This document shows, in pieces, positions 23,640 through 34,810 of a DNA stretch of 64,000 nt. The notes under the pieces are model-generated. The model had not been told where the DNA came from and did no database searches. It worked only from the letters and a program-made list of their open reading frames with translations. The DNA lies in the NCBI GenBank assembly GCA_036346395.1, contig CM070611.1, positions 20,718,473-20,782,472 on the forward strand. The letters run 5' to 3'. The position numbers were made by a program, and so were the translations under genes. Positions within the stretch are counted from its first letter, which is position 1, and each line of letters opens with the position of its first letter. This DNA is from Hsuehochloa calcarea. Taxonomy: Eukaryota > Streptophyta > Magnoliopsida > Poales > Poaceae.

Positions 23640-24197
23640 AACACCCCGGGAAAGTGATTTGATATATTTTTTTTCATTTATAGGCAAACATCAGCAATCA
23701 GGGTTTCAGAATGTACAATTTTAACTTGTGCACACAGACTGGCATGCTAATTACAAGAAAAGATTGCAAATTAATAATGATTTTCCTCCTAGACAAACAA
23801 CATGAGTAAGAAATTTAGAATCAACAATTCTATCTTCTGCACACGATCAGCGGCATATGCTGTTGCAAGAATGTAATGTCTCGGTTGCTAGAGCTAGATC
23901 GCTGGCCCCAACAGGTTACCTCCAAGACCGAATCTATGAACTAGTGCGTGAGACATCAAACGGGACATGTGAATAATAGAAAACATGCATAAGATTAACG
24001 ATACATAAAATGTAGGATCAGATCTGACCAGGCAGACACAAAAGCACAACAACGAATCCATGATTTGTTCTGAAACAAAATTAGGGATTCGATCCCAACC
24101 TTAACCTTCTCGATCCATATGACTAAAACATAAATGAAACCAATAACAAATTAAGAAGAAGCGACACAGACCACTCGTCGATGATGAATACCTCATG
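23253..24197. other. Intergenic; 3' flank of the zinc-finger gene
   Basis: No coding region is recognised outside the microsatellite. The stretch right of about 23640 would be the downstream (3' UTR and terminator) side of the minus-strand gene starting at 24725. No RNA-processing signal can be singled out. Confidence 0.5.
23596..23634. repeat. CT/GA microsatellite
   Basis: About 19 uninterrupted CT dinucleotides, downstream of the zinc-finger gene. Confidence 0.95.
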
Positions 24198-24725
24198 TCA
24201 CTGCTCCTCCTCCTCTTCCGGCGCCGGGAGGTTCAGGTCAAAGTCGATCCCGCGGCGGCCACCACCACCACTGCTAGCTCCTTCGTTGGCGGCTTCTAGT
24301 CCCTTGTTGACGGAGGGATCACCTATGTCTGCTGCCGATGCTGATTCCGGCGGCGGTGGCGGTGGCGGTGGTGCCCCCACCTCTTTGCGACCAAGACGGC
24401 GGCGGGAGGGCACGTGAACTCCTGCACGGTTGATGCACTTGGACTTGTGGTTCCGGAGCGCCTTGCACGTATGGAACCACAGATCGCAGTCAGCGCACAT
24501 GTACGGCGCTCGGCACGGCACGAAACGCAGTCCGCACTCAGAGCACCTGTACGTCCGCGGCGGCGGCGCATTCCGTGCATATTCCCTCTTCATGTTTGCT
24601 GATAACTCTGAGGGAATATTCCAGGCGGCGTGGACAATACCGAGGTGATACCAGAGGAGCGAATTGCCGCCGTCGTCCCCCGAGCCGCCTGCTGCCGCAG
24701 CGAAGTCCGCATGCGGGCTAGCCAT
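24198..24725 (-). CDS. Small C2H2/C2HC zinc-finger protein with C-terminal EAR motif (putative transcriptional repressor)
   Basis: A single 175-aa open frame in a good context (AGAGATGGC). Residues 58-65 start a finger-like CSECGLRF, but no His pair follows. Residues 73-92 form a second unit, CADCDLWFHTCKALRNHKSKC, with C-x2-C and H-x3-C spacing, so it is C2HC. The plant QALGGH core appears here as KALRNH. An 8-Pro run follows near residue 120, then a glycine stretch, and the C-terminus is FDLNLPAPEEEEEQ, a classic DLNxP EAR motif that in plants recruits TOPLESS-type co-repressors. A TATA box sits 95 bp upstream. It is intronless like many plant C2H2 genes. Nuclear repressor function is inferred from the family; DNA binding is uncertain because the fingers are atypical. 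It is the only intact host gene I can support here. Confidence 0.85.
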   Translation of the reverse strand: MASPHADFAAAAGGSGDDGGNSLLWYHLGIVHAAWNIPSELSANMKREYARNAPPPRTYRCSECGLRFVPCRAPYMCADCDLWFHTCKALRNHKSKCINRAGVHVPSRRRLGRKEVGAPPPPPPPPESASAADIGDPSVNKGLEAANEGASSGGGGRRGIDFDLNLPAPEEEEEQ

Positions 24726-24819
24726 CTCTGGTGCTGCGGTGCCTCAGGGTGTGTGGCCTTGCGCTAGCTTGCGACACAGATTGAAAAGGGAGATAGAAAG
24801 GGGACTGACGAGATACACA

Positions 24820-24828
24820 CTATATAAA
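24820..24828 (-). promoter_or_regulatory. Probable TATA box of the zinc-finger gene
   Basis: The minus strand reads TTTATATAG about 95 bp upstream of the ATG, a normal distance for a plant gene with a short 5' UTR. Confidence 0.6.
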
Positions 24829-25065
24829 CGGAAGAATGCATGACGACGGGGGAATGGAAGTTGGATACAGGTTGTCCTGACCTTTTTCTCTTTTATTTTC
24901 CCTTTACTTATGAGCTGTTTTTTTTTTCCGTTGGTCTTGAGGTGTCAGGGTTTTAAATTTGAGCACATTTAGAGTGGACCTGTGACTCGTCTAGAGATAG
25001 GATCGAGCTGTAGATAAATCTTGACCACTGATTTGGATGTTTTTTCAGCAAAAGAAAAATATTAA

Positions 25066-27418
25066 TGCGGACCCTAGGTGTGAAATACTCGAAGCCTCAT
25101 GTGTATCGTACTAGTACTATGATCAGTGGCTAGTATACACATCCACAACGTTGGCATTCATATCCACACATTTATAGATACAAAATGAAGAAAATATAGT
25201 ACATAACTCAAGCGGTTATATTATTTACAACACAAGGAAAATTTTAGCAAGACTTGTAGTGTATCGCAAAATTTGTATAAATGTCAGGCTTACAAGAGAC
25301 GAGGATCAATGTTACAAGTTGTTTTCAGCATTAAATAAATTTTATTTGCAATATCAATATGTACTATTTACAACGAAAATTTAAAGAACAGTTAAATAGA
25401 TAAAGGACAACAAGTAAGTAATTGAATAATTAACAACTAGCAACACTCCTCGGCTGCGAGCAACATCTTGTTTTCAGCCATAGACATGACACTCAACTCA
25501 AATATAAATCAGCAAAACTGTTTTTCAACAAAACTATTTTTTATGAAACCAAGACTATACCCATTGAGAGCTGCACTAAGTACGCTTATGACCACGAGCA
25601 CAACTATTTAAATAGATTTACACTCTGCAGAGGTATATAACTTTACCAACAATAAACGAATTCCCTAGTTTGTTCGGCATCCGTCGATGCCACCGCTCAC
25701 TACCATTGGTAAGCAAACTAGAGCAGTATCGAAGCCTTTACATTACCTAGTCCTAACCATGTACTAGCCTGGCGAATGAACATGCTCACTTCATTCGGGT
25801 ACACCCCTGTCTCAGTGAGGCATTCACCATTGTGTCATCAAGCTTTGTGGCCGACACCGTGGTGAAGGGAGCCCCTTCGAACATCCATACAACGGTCATG
25901 CTCGTAGTACTACGCCCTACCAATGTGCAAGGTTAGTTTTCAATGACTTAATTAGCTAATGTCGTCCCATGCTGACACATGTGGTTCTACGCTTAGGCTT
26001 AGATAGGACTTGCTAGCATTCGGTCCTTAATTGACTTGGGCGAGGATCTCCCCCTATTTACTTGTGAGATACACCCCTCACACCTCTTATACTATAATAT
26101 AACTCGCTCGCGTCACAAATTAAGTTTTTTATTTTTATACAAAATAACAGAGGTAAACCCTCTGGACCATCATTTCAAAACTCCTAATTTCATGTTCATC
26201 ATGTCATACTTTTAGCAAATTTTTGTAAGGATGTCAATATTTCATGGAGGTTCATGCATCAAATAGGATTACAACTACCTTTAGCCCCGAATATAGCAAT
26301 TTTAATCAAACATACACGCATGCATAATAGATTTTTCAAAAAATAAGTAAAATAGTTAAAATAGTGGGAACAACATGGTCAAAGGAGGTGCTTGCCTTTC
26401 TCTGGTTGTTCTGAATAAGATGATGGAGGATCATTGTAAAATTCATTTGAACAATCGACGTCTATTCAAAAGAGCTAGAAACAAATTAAATATAGCCAAA
26501 TAATTTCAAGAGCAACAAAATCCAAATATTTTTGCATATTCAGGTAGAGCATGATTTTATATGAATTTATAGAAAAATTATTTCATTTGGAGTTTGCATG
26601 CAAAAGTTATTAACGTTTTAATTTACTTCGGTTTGAAAATTCCAGAAATTAAAAAGAGGAGACGTCCAAAGCATATTTTCTAAGGTTTACGCTTTCCAAT
26701 AGAGAAAGCATATTTTCCTATGAGTTCTACTAAGGTTTACGCTTTCCAACAGTGAAAGTGTATTCTCCTCTGAATAGAAAGTAGCTTTCTCATTTTTCTA
26801 AAATTTTATTAACTTACATGTGGGGTCTACCTGCGAGTGACTCATATTTTCATTTTATGGATTTTATTTATAAACCAAAGCGGTCCCACATGTCATAGAC
26901 TCATTATTATTAACTAAATAGCTAAACCTGTTTTTGATTTTTAATCATCTGACACCTGGGGTCCACATGTCAGTCTCTCGGGTTTTAAAACATATTTTAA
27001 AACCAAGAATAGTGCATGGTCCCACAAGCCAGTGACACAATTGCTAAAAACATTTGAAATTATATTTTTGTTAACTTTTTTGGTTTGTCCCACATGTCAT
27101 ACTCTGGTAACATTATCCTCTGTTACTTAGCATTAATTACGCTTTTAAACACACGGGCCCATTGGCAGAGAGAGGAGGTTGAACACCATGGCGAGCTCAC
27201 CGGCGGTGAGGCAGGCATGGAGTGGCTCGGGGAATGGGCAAAATGGGTTCCCCTCTCGACGGCGATGCCAAGCCACTGGGTGGTGGTGAGGTTGGTGAGA
27301 TGGTTGGAGGCGGTGCTACGCCGGAGATGAGCGATGAAGCTCATCTGACTCAATGTGGTTTTCACGATTGAGGCAAATCTACGGCAAAAGAAGGTATGCA
27401 TTGGCTTTAGGAGGTTAC
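25066..27418 (-). repeat. Ty3/gypsy LTR fragment, minus strand (5' part cut off)
   Basis: It is collinear with the bounded minus LTR at 36478-39630: TGCGGACCC end at 25066, the AAATAGATTTACACTCTGCAG tract near 25612 (CGAATAGATTTACACTATGCAG near 37142 in the other), an AACAACATGGTCAAAGGAGG junction (about 26366), and a GC-rich block near 27150-27350. At 27418 it is interrupted by the LTR of another gypsy element, so its 5' start is missing. Confidence 0.75.
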
Positions 27419-29533
27419 TGTAACACCCTGGCTATTCGGAAGCCAAGATGTCACGCAAATCTAATAAATACTAAGAATGTACAACAATGCCGGGTTAATT
27501 AGGCTTAATTAACCAAATTCCATAAGGAACGACGATAAACGATTAACAGTTTCATGAGAAGGAATGGAAACATTCATAATAAAACATACGATGGGCGATA
27601 CCAAAATTGGATTATTACAATTTAGAAATTTATCAAATAGTTGACATGAATGAAAGATAACAATATTATTTCTGGTTTGATAAAGGTGATGTGCAGCGTG
27701 CTGGACTACCCATCAAAAAGGTCTTGCCTTCCTCCTCATTTACCTAAATAAAACACACAAAGCAAGAATGAGCTAAAGACTCAGCAAGTACTTTAACAGA
27801 CGACATAAACATTAAGCGAACAAAGCAAATCACAATCTGCTTATGAAAAACATCTCGGAACATATATGAATATGAATGGAATGGAATAATGCAATGAAAA
27901 AATGGACTGCTCACAACTTATACCGGTATAGTGAGTGACACACCCGTCGGTGTTCACTTAAGACCGTACTTAACAAAGTACGGGGATCTCAAATACCGTA
28001 TGAAGAACATTTCATACAGGTGTCCAACATTGCCGACATTGGAGTGGTGGGTCTTACGTTCCCATTCTGGAATTGATGGGACTTACAAATTTCCACTTCC
28101 GTGGTCCAAATGAATTGATGCATGAACATTATGCATTTTTATGAAATGAACGACTATCACACATCAATAGGGAATAACACAGTACATAAAAACATATGAA
28201 AACAAGTCTAGTGGTACAGCCACAAGCAAAATCGTTATTTAACAATATCAGACAAGGTACTTACCTTCAGCGCTGTGATGTGCTAGGAGGCAACGAAGGT
28301 GTTTCTCCACTCGCTGCCCCACCGCCTACACAAATAATTATTTGAAATAAGAATAACAAGACATGACATGACTACAAGTGTCTTACCATAACCCTCTAAC
28401 CAACCCACATAAACAACAGCTCCAAAAGACTATCTAACTATTCCGCCAGATTTCAGCCCTTCTGATCGACGGTACGAGAAAAATCGTAATTAAATATCTG
28501 TAACTCATAACGACTTGAAAACCAGTGCTTAATTAATCTTAGCGAACCAGGATACAAAACTCTAGTTGATGGGGTTCTTTGATTCGGCCAAAACAGTGGC
28601 CTAAACAACATTTGAAAGCAACTGACAGACATCTGCCCAGATTACAGAACAGCAGTAAAGAAAATGATGTAACTTTCATTCTACTAATCCAATAGAGGTG
28701 ATCATTATCAACTTGAAAATATTATTTAAAGGGCTACAATAACCTAGATGGGTGAAAGTTCTGAATATGACTCTAACTAGATCAAAACCGAGGAACAAAA
28801 CGAGAGTCCGCAGATCCAAGACAGACAGAGCAGCGCGTGGTTAAAAATTCATATCTCCTTAACCGTAAGGCGGAATCTCGTGATCTTCGTGCCAAAAGAA
28901 ACCTAACGACCTGAGAAACAAAACTCTAGGAGACGAAAACCCAAGATTAGGTATCTAAAGGGTTGAAACTGGCCGCGCAAGGTGACGGATGTGTTCTGGA
29001 ATTTCCAGTACAGGAACCGATTTAAATCTAATCAACCAATATGCAATCAAATCGAACCAAACTACGACTTGGATAATTCGTTACCCTTGAATACCTGCAG
29101 GGAGATGTTGATCCACCTCCCGAAGATCTTCCCTCTTTCTCTTCCCTTCCTTCTCCAATGGCCGGCCACCACGGGGACGACGGATGACTGGAGACGCCGG
29201 CGGAAGGAGGTGACTTCGGGGATCACTGGGGGCAGCAACCAGGTTAGGAGGAGACGCCGGGGAGGGGAGGAGGCACCAGATTTGGGAGAGGGGAGGATGG
29301 GGGTGGCGGCCACAAGGGGGAAAGAGGAGGGAGTGGGGGAGGCGGCTAGGGTTGGGGCGCCTCCCCCCTTGGTCGGCCTCCCCCCCTTGGGCCACCTGGG
29401 CCGCGGTCCGCGGCCCAGGTTGTCCTATTTTTGTGAAAAACCCACTTCTCCCACACAAAAAAATCTAATTCTTTAAATTCTTTTTCGTCCTCGACTTCTT
29501 TTAAAATATCCTGATTCGAATCCGGGTATTATA
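27419..29533 (-). repeat. 3' LTR of the minus-strand gypsy element
   Basis: It spans 2115 bp. The minus-strand start reads TATAATACCCGGATTCG (TG mutated to TA) just after the polypurine tract, and the end is GGGTGTTACA. It carries a strongly GC-rich block (29100-29420), as gypsy LTRs here do, which makes long but unconvincing open frames on both strands. Confidence 0.78.
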
Positions 29534-29581
29534 TTCTACCCCCCTAAACAGGATTCGACCTCGAATCTACGCATCGATCTA

Positions 29582-31420
29582 TTAGAAAGAAGAACGACTG
29601 GAATTTAACAATCTTAAACATTTACCTGAAATGAAAAAGTCAGGATATTGATCTCGCATACGAGATTCTAGCTCCCAAGTGGTCTCTGCCTCAGTTTGAT
29701 GAGACCACAGAATTTTGACATACTTCAGGGTTTTGTTCCTCAGAACCCGTTCTGATTTCTCTAATATTTTCACTGGTCGGGACTCGATGGTAAGATCTTG
29801 TGCAATGATCAAAGGCTCCAAGGGAATAACATGGTCTGGATCTCTCAGGAATTTCCTCAACATTGATACATGAAACACATTGTGAACCCCACTCATGGAA
29901 TCGAGAAGGTCCAAACGGTAAGCTAGTTTTCCAATTCGTGCCACGATTGGGAATGGCCCAACATACCTTGGGCTAAGCTTCCCTTTAGTGCCGAACTGCA
30001 CCACGCCTTTGGATGGCGATACTCTCAACAGAACTTCGTTCCCCACCTCGAATTCTAAATCTCGCCTTCTGACATCTGCGTAGCTCTTACGGCCGGCTCA
30101 TGCGACCAACAAATTACGCTTAACTTCGCCACTCTAGCCATCTGCTTGCTTGAACCCGGTCGGGACCCAACATCGCCGCTCTCCAACCTCATCCCGGCTG
30201 CGGGACTGCACTTACGCCCATAAAGATCCTCGTATGGTGCAGCTCGAATACTGGCATGATAACTGTTGTTATAAGCAAACTCTGCTAAAGCTAAATGATC
30301 TTCCCAATTCCCTTTCCAGGATAAAACACAACACCTGAGCATATCCTCTAATGTCTGAATGGTGCGTTCAGACTGACCATATGTCTGGGGGTGGAACGCG
30401 GTGCTAAGACGAAGCTGCGTACCCAATGCACTCTGCAAACTCTCCTAGAATTTGGAAACGAACTTGGCATCTCGATCAGAAACAATGGTCTTTGGCACCC
30501 CGTGCAACCGCACAATTTCTCGTACATAAAGAGGAGCCAAATAGCTTGCTGAATTGGTTGTACAAATAGGAATGAAATGTGCAGACTTACTGAACCGGTC
30601 CACAATTACCCAAATGACATCCTTTCCTCACTGCGTGCGAGGTAAACCAACTACAAAATCCATGGATATATCATCCCATGGCCAAACAGGTACCTCCAAG
30701 GGTTGCAACAGTCCTGCTGGTCGCTTGTGCTCAGCTTTGACCCGCTGGCACACCCCACATGATGCCACATACTGTGCGATATCAATTTTCATCCGTTTCC
30801 ACCAGAAACTCTTCTTTAAATCTTTGTACATCTTGGTCTCACCAGGATGTACGGTATAAGGAGTACGATGGGCCTCCTTCAAAATCTCATGTTTAACCTG
30901 AGCCTCCTGTGGAACACAGAGGTGTCCTTTAAAACGCAAAGTATCAGAGTTGTCCACACTGAAGTGGCCTTGCTTGCCCTCAGCACAACGCTTCCTCACT
31001 CATTGGAGCATCTGATCTTCTTCTTTGTGCTTCACCTTTCGATCCGAAGAGTCGACTCTAGAAGCAACCGAAGTCTCGATGCAGGCGGTACCATAAAGTA
31101 GAAGGAAATATCCATACGCACAAAATCAGCAATAAGACAACTGAGGGTAGGAGGTGTCGCCTTGTGACTCAAAGCATCAGCTACCACATTAGCCTTACCG
31201 AGATGGTACTGAATAGTGAGATCATAGTCTTTGATCAACTCTAGCCATCTCCTCTGTCTTAAGTTCAAGTCCTTCTGGGTAAAGATGTATTTCAGACTCT
31301 TGTGATCAGTGAATACATCACAAGATTCACCGTACAAATAAAGGCGCCAGATCTTCAAAGCGTGAATCACTGCAGCAAGCTCTAGATCATGAGTAGGATA
31401 ATTCTGCTCATGTTTCTTCA
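29582..31420 (-). pseudogene. pol: 3' half of gypsy pol: RNase H, integrase, chromodomain-type tail (broken)
   Basis: RNase H (31420-31040): PTHDLELAAVIHALKIWRLY and YTDHKSLK-type motifs (here FTDHKSLKYIFTQ), ending ANVVADALSHK. The integrase H2C2 finger is in 30999-30628 (HPGETKMYKDLKKSFWW, CGVCQRVK). The core triad is visible as MDFVVG, SDRDAKF and SERTIQTLEDM. In-frame stops occur after LPRTQ (about 30627) and in KF*ES (about 30445), with a frameshift near 30100-30180. The last frame (30046-29582) holds GKLSPRYVGPF, FHVSMLRKF and a WSHQTEAETTWE segment typical of the degenerate chromodomain of Tekay-type chromoviruses. RT core and upstream domains are absent. Lineage within chromoviruses is inference. 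Confidence 0.9.
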
Positions 31421-31536
31421 ACTTTGTAGAGTCTGAGCAACAGCTTGCAGATATTTTCACTAAAGCTCTTGATTCTTCTCGTTTTGCTACTTTGCGGGGA
31501 GAGTTAGGAGTTATTAGTCCTATTGGGCTGTTTTGA
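31417..31536 (+). pseudogene. pol: C-terminal end of copia RNase H
   Basis: The frame reads EQQLADIFTKALDSSRFA then a LRGELGV-type end and a TGA at 31534-31536. QLADIFTK and LR..LG are the near-universal C-terminal signature of copia RNase H, so this marks the true pol stop. The rest of the protein is absent. The first residues blend into the gypsy sequence on the other strand. Confidence 0.92.
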
Positions 31537-32911
31537 GGGGGAAGTTGTTCTTTTTGTATTCATTGTATCATAATGCATGTTTCAATTCTTTTGTCTTGCA
31601 TTGTATAATAAAATTAGGGGAGCTTTGATCATTATCTTTGTATGACATGATTTCATATTCTATACCTTGTCATATCAAGTGTTAGTCTGCTAGACTTCTT
31701 TTATGGCTCTTCTTGTTCAGCTTAGCTTTTGCCTTGCTAGCTTTGTATCTGTGAGCAATTCGAATCAAATCATGTCTTGTTGTATCTTGTGACTAGTTTT
31801 GCTCTAGTGATACTCTTATGATTCTTGCCATGTCAAATAGGTTGAATTGAGCCTTGAACTTTTTGAGATGAAAAATGAGCTTTTTATCTTCTTAAGTCAA
31901 GCAAATGAAAAAATGAGATTTTCTGTGTGAAAAAACTGATCTCACCGATCCTTTCTCATGAGATGGCTTGCCATTGCACTAGGCATGAACTCAGGGGGAG
32001 TTTTGGATGACCTAGATCATTCTTTTAAGCTTATCGCTTGAGATGGTCGCGGCAAGGCTTGAGATCTAGCACAGTAAAAAATCCTTTTTAGAAAAATGCT
32101 CAAAAAGGCTAAGTTCTTGAGTTTTGCTTCAAAAGTGTGCTCTTAATGCTCAAAATGCCTCAGTTCTTGTTTTGAGACTCTTTTTACTTATAGACATGGC
32201 TTGACTCATTGTTGGTTGCCTTGAGTGAACTATGATATTGAGCAACCTTTCATGGTTTTAATTACATTAATCTCATTAATCGCTATCTTGGTTTTGGCTT
32301 TGCGACATGATTTGCCATGATTGAATATAGCGTCTACTCTTTTTATGGCTTGGTATAATACTTGTACTGTCTACATGTATAATGGTTATGGCTCCTGTTT
32401 ACTAAAGTTCAAAAATAAAGTCATTCCTGCATGCTCTTTCTTTTCCCATGCATCTTGATGAATTCATTGTCAAAGGGGGAGAAAGATTGTGAAGAAAATG
32501 CTTTTGGAGCTTTTGGTTTCATACTTAAGGTTTAATATAAAAGAACTTCATAAAATAAAAAAAATGAACCTTTTGAAAATTTGTGATCATAGTGAGTTAA
32601 GTCTTTTGGTTCTATTGCCTTTTCCTGATTTCATTTGCAAATTGAAGAAGACTCACAATGATCAAAGGTCAAATAGAAAATTGTCTTTCATTTGGACCTA
32701 AGTGAGATTTTTGGCTACTTTCTGGTAATTGAATCCTTTGGTGCTTTCATTGCCTTATCTCACTTGCTTATACTATTCTGAAGCCAGCTTGCTCGGTTTC
32801 TAGGCTTTTTCTTGCTTATGGACCAAGTTGTGCCTTTATGCAAAAACGGCAAAGTTTTTACTTTTCATTTCGAAAAACCACATTTTCTTGAAAATTGCCA
32901 ATGTGTTCATC
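31537..32911 (+). other. Long 3' noncoding region of copia copy 3
   Basis: It lies between the pol stop and the polypurine tract, is T-rich on the plus strand and has no long open frame; the best is 70 aa at 32489-32701 with no recognisable domain. Some SIRE-lineage copias carry an envelope-like gene in this place. I see no transmembrane-type or envelope-like frame here. Confidence 0.7.
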
Positions 32912-32922
32912 AAGGGGGAGAT
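32912..32922 (+). other. Polypurine tract of copia copy 3
   Basis: AAGGGGGAGA immediately precedes the LTR start TGTGGATATCG, the expected plus-strand primer. Similar GGGGGAG words at 31981-31990 and 32474-32482 upstream could be extra tracts. Confidence 0.8.
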
Positions 32923-34810
32923 TGTGGATATCGTGAGGATATGTGCACGATCTCAGGATGATGAGTCAATTGGCAATGACATTGTTGGTTTGCAAAATCT
33001 CGCGTTTTCGGATTTGCTTCAAGGTCGCTGTCGGACCGGTGATCGGCCGGTCATGTCGGGTGGTCGACCGCCAGGGAGAGGTCCGACCGGCCATGGTGGC
33101 GGTCCGACCGTTTTTCAAAAGTGGTTTTGAGCTGATCCAAAATAGGTCGTGTAGGCAAGTGAGGAGTCTCTGGATGTGGTCCCATCATTTTGGAGCTCCC
33201 AGTCAAAAGTTCTATTGAGTTGAAAATTCGGAAGGTTTCGATTTTCACGCCGAATTTTGGCTAAGTCTTTTTGACCGGTCCGACCGCCAGGGGAGCGGTC
33301 CGATCGTTTAAAATCGGTCGGACCGCCTTGTGGGGCGGTCGGGCCAAGAATGACTTGGAGGTTAGCCAAGTTTGCATTGAGTTGATTTGAATTGGTTTTA
33401 TGTATGAAGTTCAATGCTTTATTGTTGTATATTGCATTGCGGAGCTAACGTGGGTCAAGTTGTGAAGAACTTGTTCCCGGAAACGGTTTGTTTGTCTATT
33501 GCTGTGCAGGTGGCTTGCAGGTCAACGACGTCAACGGTGAGTGGATCGGGACTACGCTTGGAAAGCTGAGGTCCAGAACGATCATGGATACCGGTGAGGT
33601 CGTGTGACCCAAGCATGGTGCAGAATGGGCAAGATGGATCGGACGGGTAGTTCGGTACAGCTGGTTGGATCAGGTGGTGCGGATATCGGTGCGAGTCTCT
33701 AGGAGGTTCCGATGGGATTCGGACAAGAGAGGCTTGGCGACATGATGAGAACCGCTGATCAACCTACACGTGGTGAAGCAGGCGATTGCTTCAATAGTTA
33801 TGTGTGTGGGTCCCATGTGTAAGTGGTCCCAAAAGTGAAACCCTAGCTCTCTAGTATAAATAGAAAGGGGGAGATGGAAAACTCTCTTAAGCATTCATTT
33901 GGCCCCTTCTTCCTTTTTCTAGGGTTTGGAGGAGCGGAGAGGAGAACTAGGATTTAGAGAGATTGTGAGTGTGCTCCTTGTGTGAGCTCTTGTCCTCCTA
34001 TGTGGATAGGCTTTGTAAGCATCTAGTGTGATCGAACAATCTTGTGATGCTTAATTGAAAGGTCATTTGTTCCCTTTGTGTTCTTCTCTCTTTTGGATGA
34101 TTTTGGTGCTTCCTTGATTCAAAGGTTTATGCTTGGTCTCTTGGCCTACTTTATCTTGCTTTGATGTGTGGGAATACTCCTAGAGTCATCTAGATCATCA
34201 ACCCCCACAAGCAAGTCTTGAATCAAGATTTTTATATTTCTAGGGTTTGTGCACTTCTTTGGTAAAATCTCGAGAGATCGATTCTGCGAAGTGGATCTGA
34301 CGGATCGTCGCTAGAAATAGGTCTCTAATATCATTAGGGAGGTGTGCTCGAAATTTGGTCAAGTTTCATTGGTTGAATCAAAAGTTGGATCAAATTTCGT
34401 TTTGGATTTGGGCTCGATTTTTCAAGATCGGTCGAACCGGTCGAGGCCGGTGTTGCAATCTAACGTCCGACCGCCCGTGTTTTCAGACCGCTAGTACTGC
34501 CGGGTCGAACAGCTGTCCACCGGTCCGACCGCCAGCTAGTTGCCGGTCCGACCGCTGGTTGACCGTCGGTCCGACCGCCCGTGGTAGCCGGTAAGACCGC
34601 CAGTACCCAGTCCAGAACAGTGAGTTCTTTTCTCCATTTGTGTCGTGTGGTTGAGGGGTTTATCAAATCCAACACAAGGTTTTCACTGTGCGCTTACTGA
34701 TCTTCTTAGCTTTCATAGCTAAAGGAGTAAAGTTCGTGTTGTATTTGATTTAGGCGAGAAAGTTTTGAAAGCGTCTATTCACCCCCCCTAGTCGCCTTTA
34801 CAGTCCTACA
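32923..34810 (+). repeat. 3' LTR of copia copy 3
   Basis: It starts TGTGGATATCGTGAGG and ends CAGTCCTACA, 1888 bp. A TATA box (TATAAATA) lies at 33855-33862. CGGTCCGACCG-like words cluster in two places (33025-33110 and 33275-33345) upstream of the TATA box and again near the end (34430-34600). It is homologous to the LTRs at 4840-6637 and 11342-13264. Confidence 0.92.

Larger units (their letters stand above)
27419..31420 (-). mobile_element. Ty3/gypsy chromovirus-like element, minus strand (3' LTR plus 3' half of pol)
   Basis: Read on the minus strand: RNase H, integrase with H2C2 finger, chromodomain-type tail, polypurine tract (TTTAGGGGGGTAG, about 29538-29551), then the 3' LTR 29533-27419. 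Everything upstream of RNase H (gag, protease, RT core, 5' LTR) is missing: at about 31420 the sequence switches to a plus-strand copia element. The flank GTTAC (27414-27418) is the candidate target duplication, but its partner is lost. Confidence 0.88.
31417..34810 (+). mobile_element. Ty1/copia retrotransposon, copy 3 (3' end only, plus strand)
   Basis: It consists of the last codons of pol, a 1.4-kb noncoding stretch, a polypurine tract and a full LTR. The LTR is homologous to those of copies 1 and 2 but in the opposite orientation. The 5' LTR, gag and nearly all of pol are missing, replaced by the minus-strand gypsy at about 31420. Confidence 0.9.

Noticed and set aside
24181..24648. Plus-strand frames opposite the zinc-finger gene
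   Set aside because: Antisense shadows of a frame with clear finger and EAR motifs.
29081..29458. 125-aa and 164-aa frames in the gypsy LTR
   Set aside because: Within the LTR bounded at 27419-29533; Pro/Gly/Arg-rich leader sequence.
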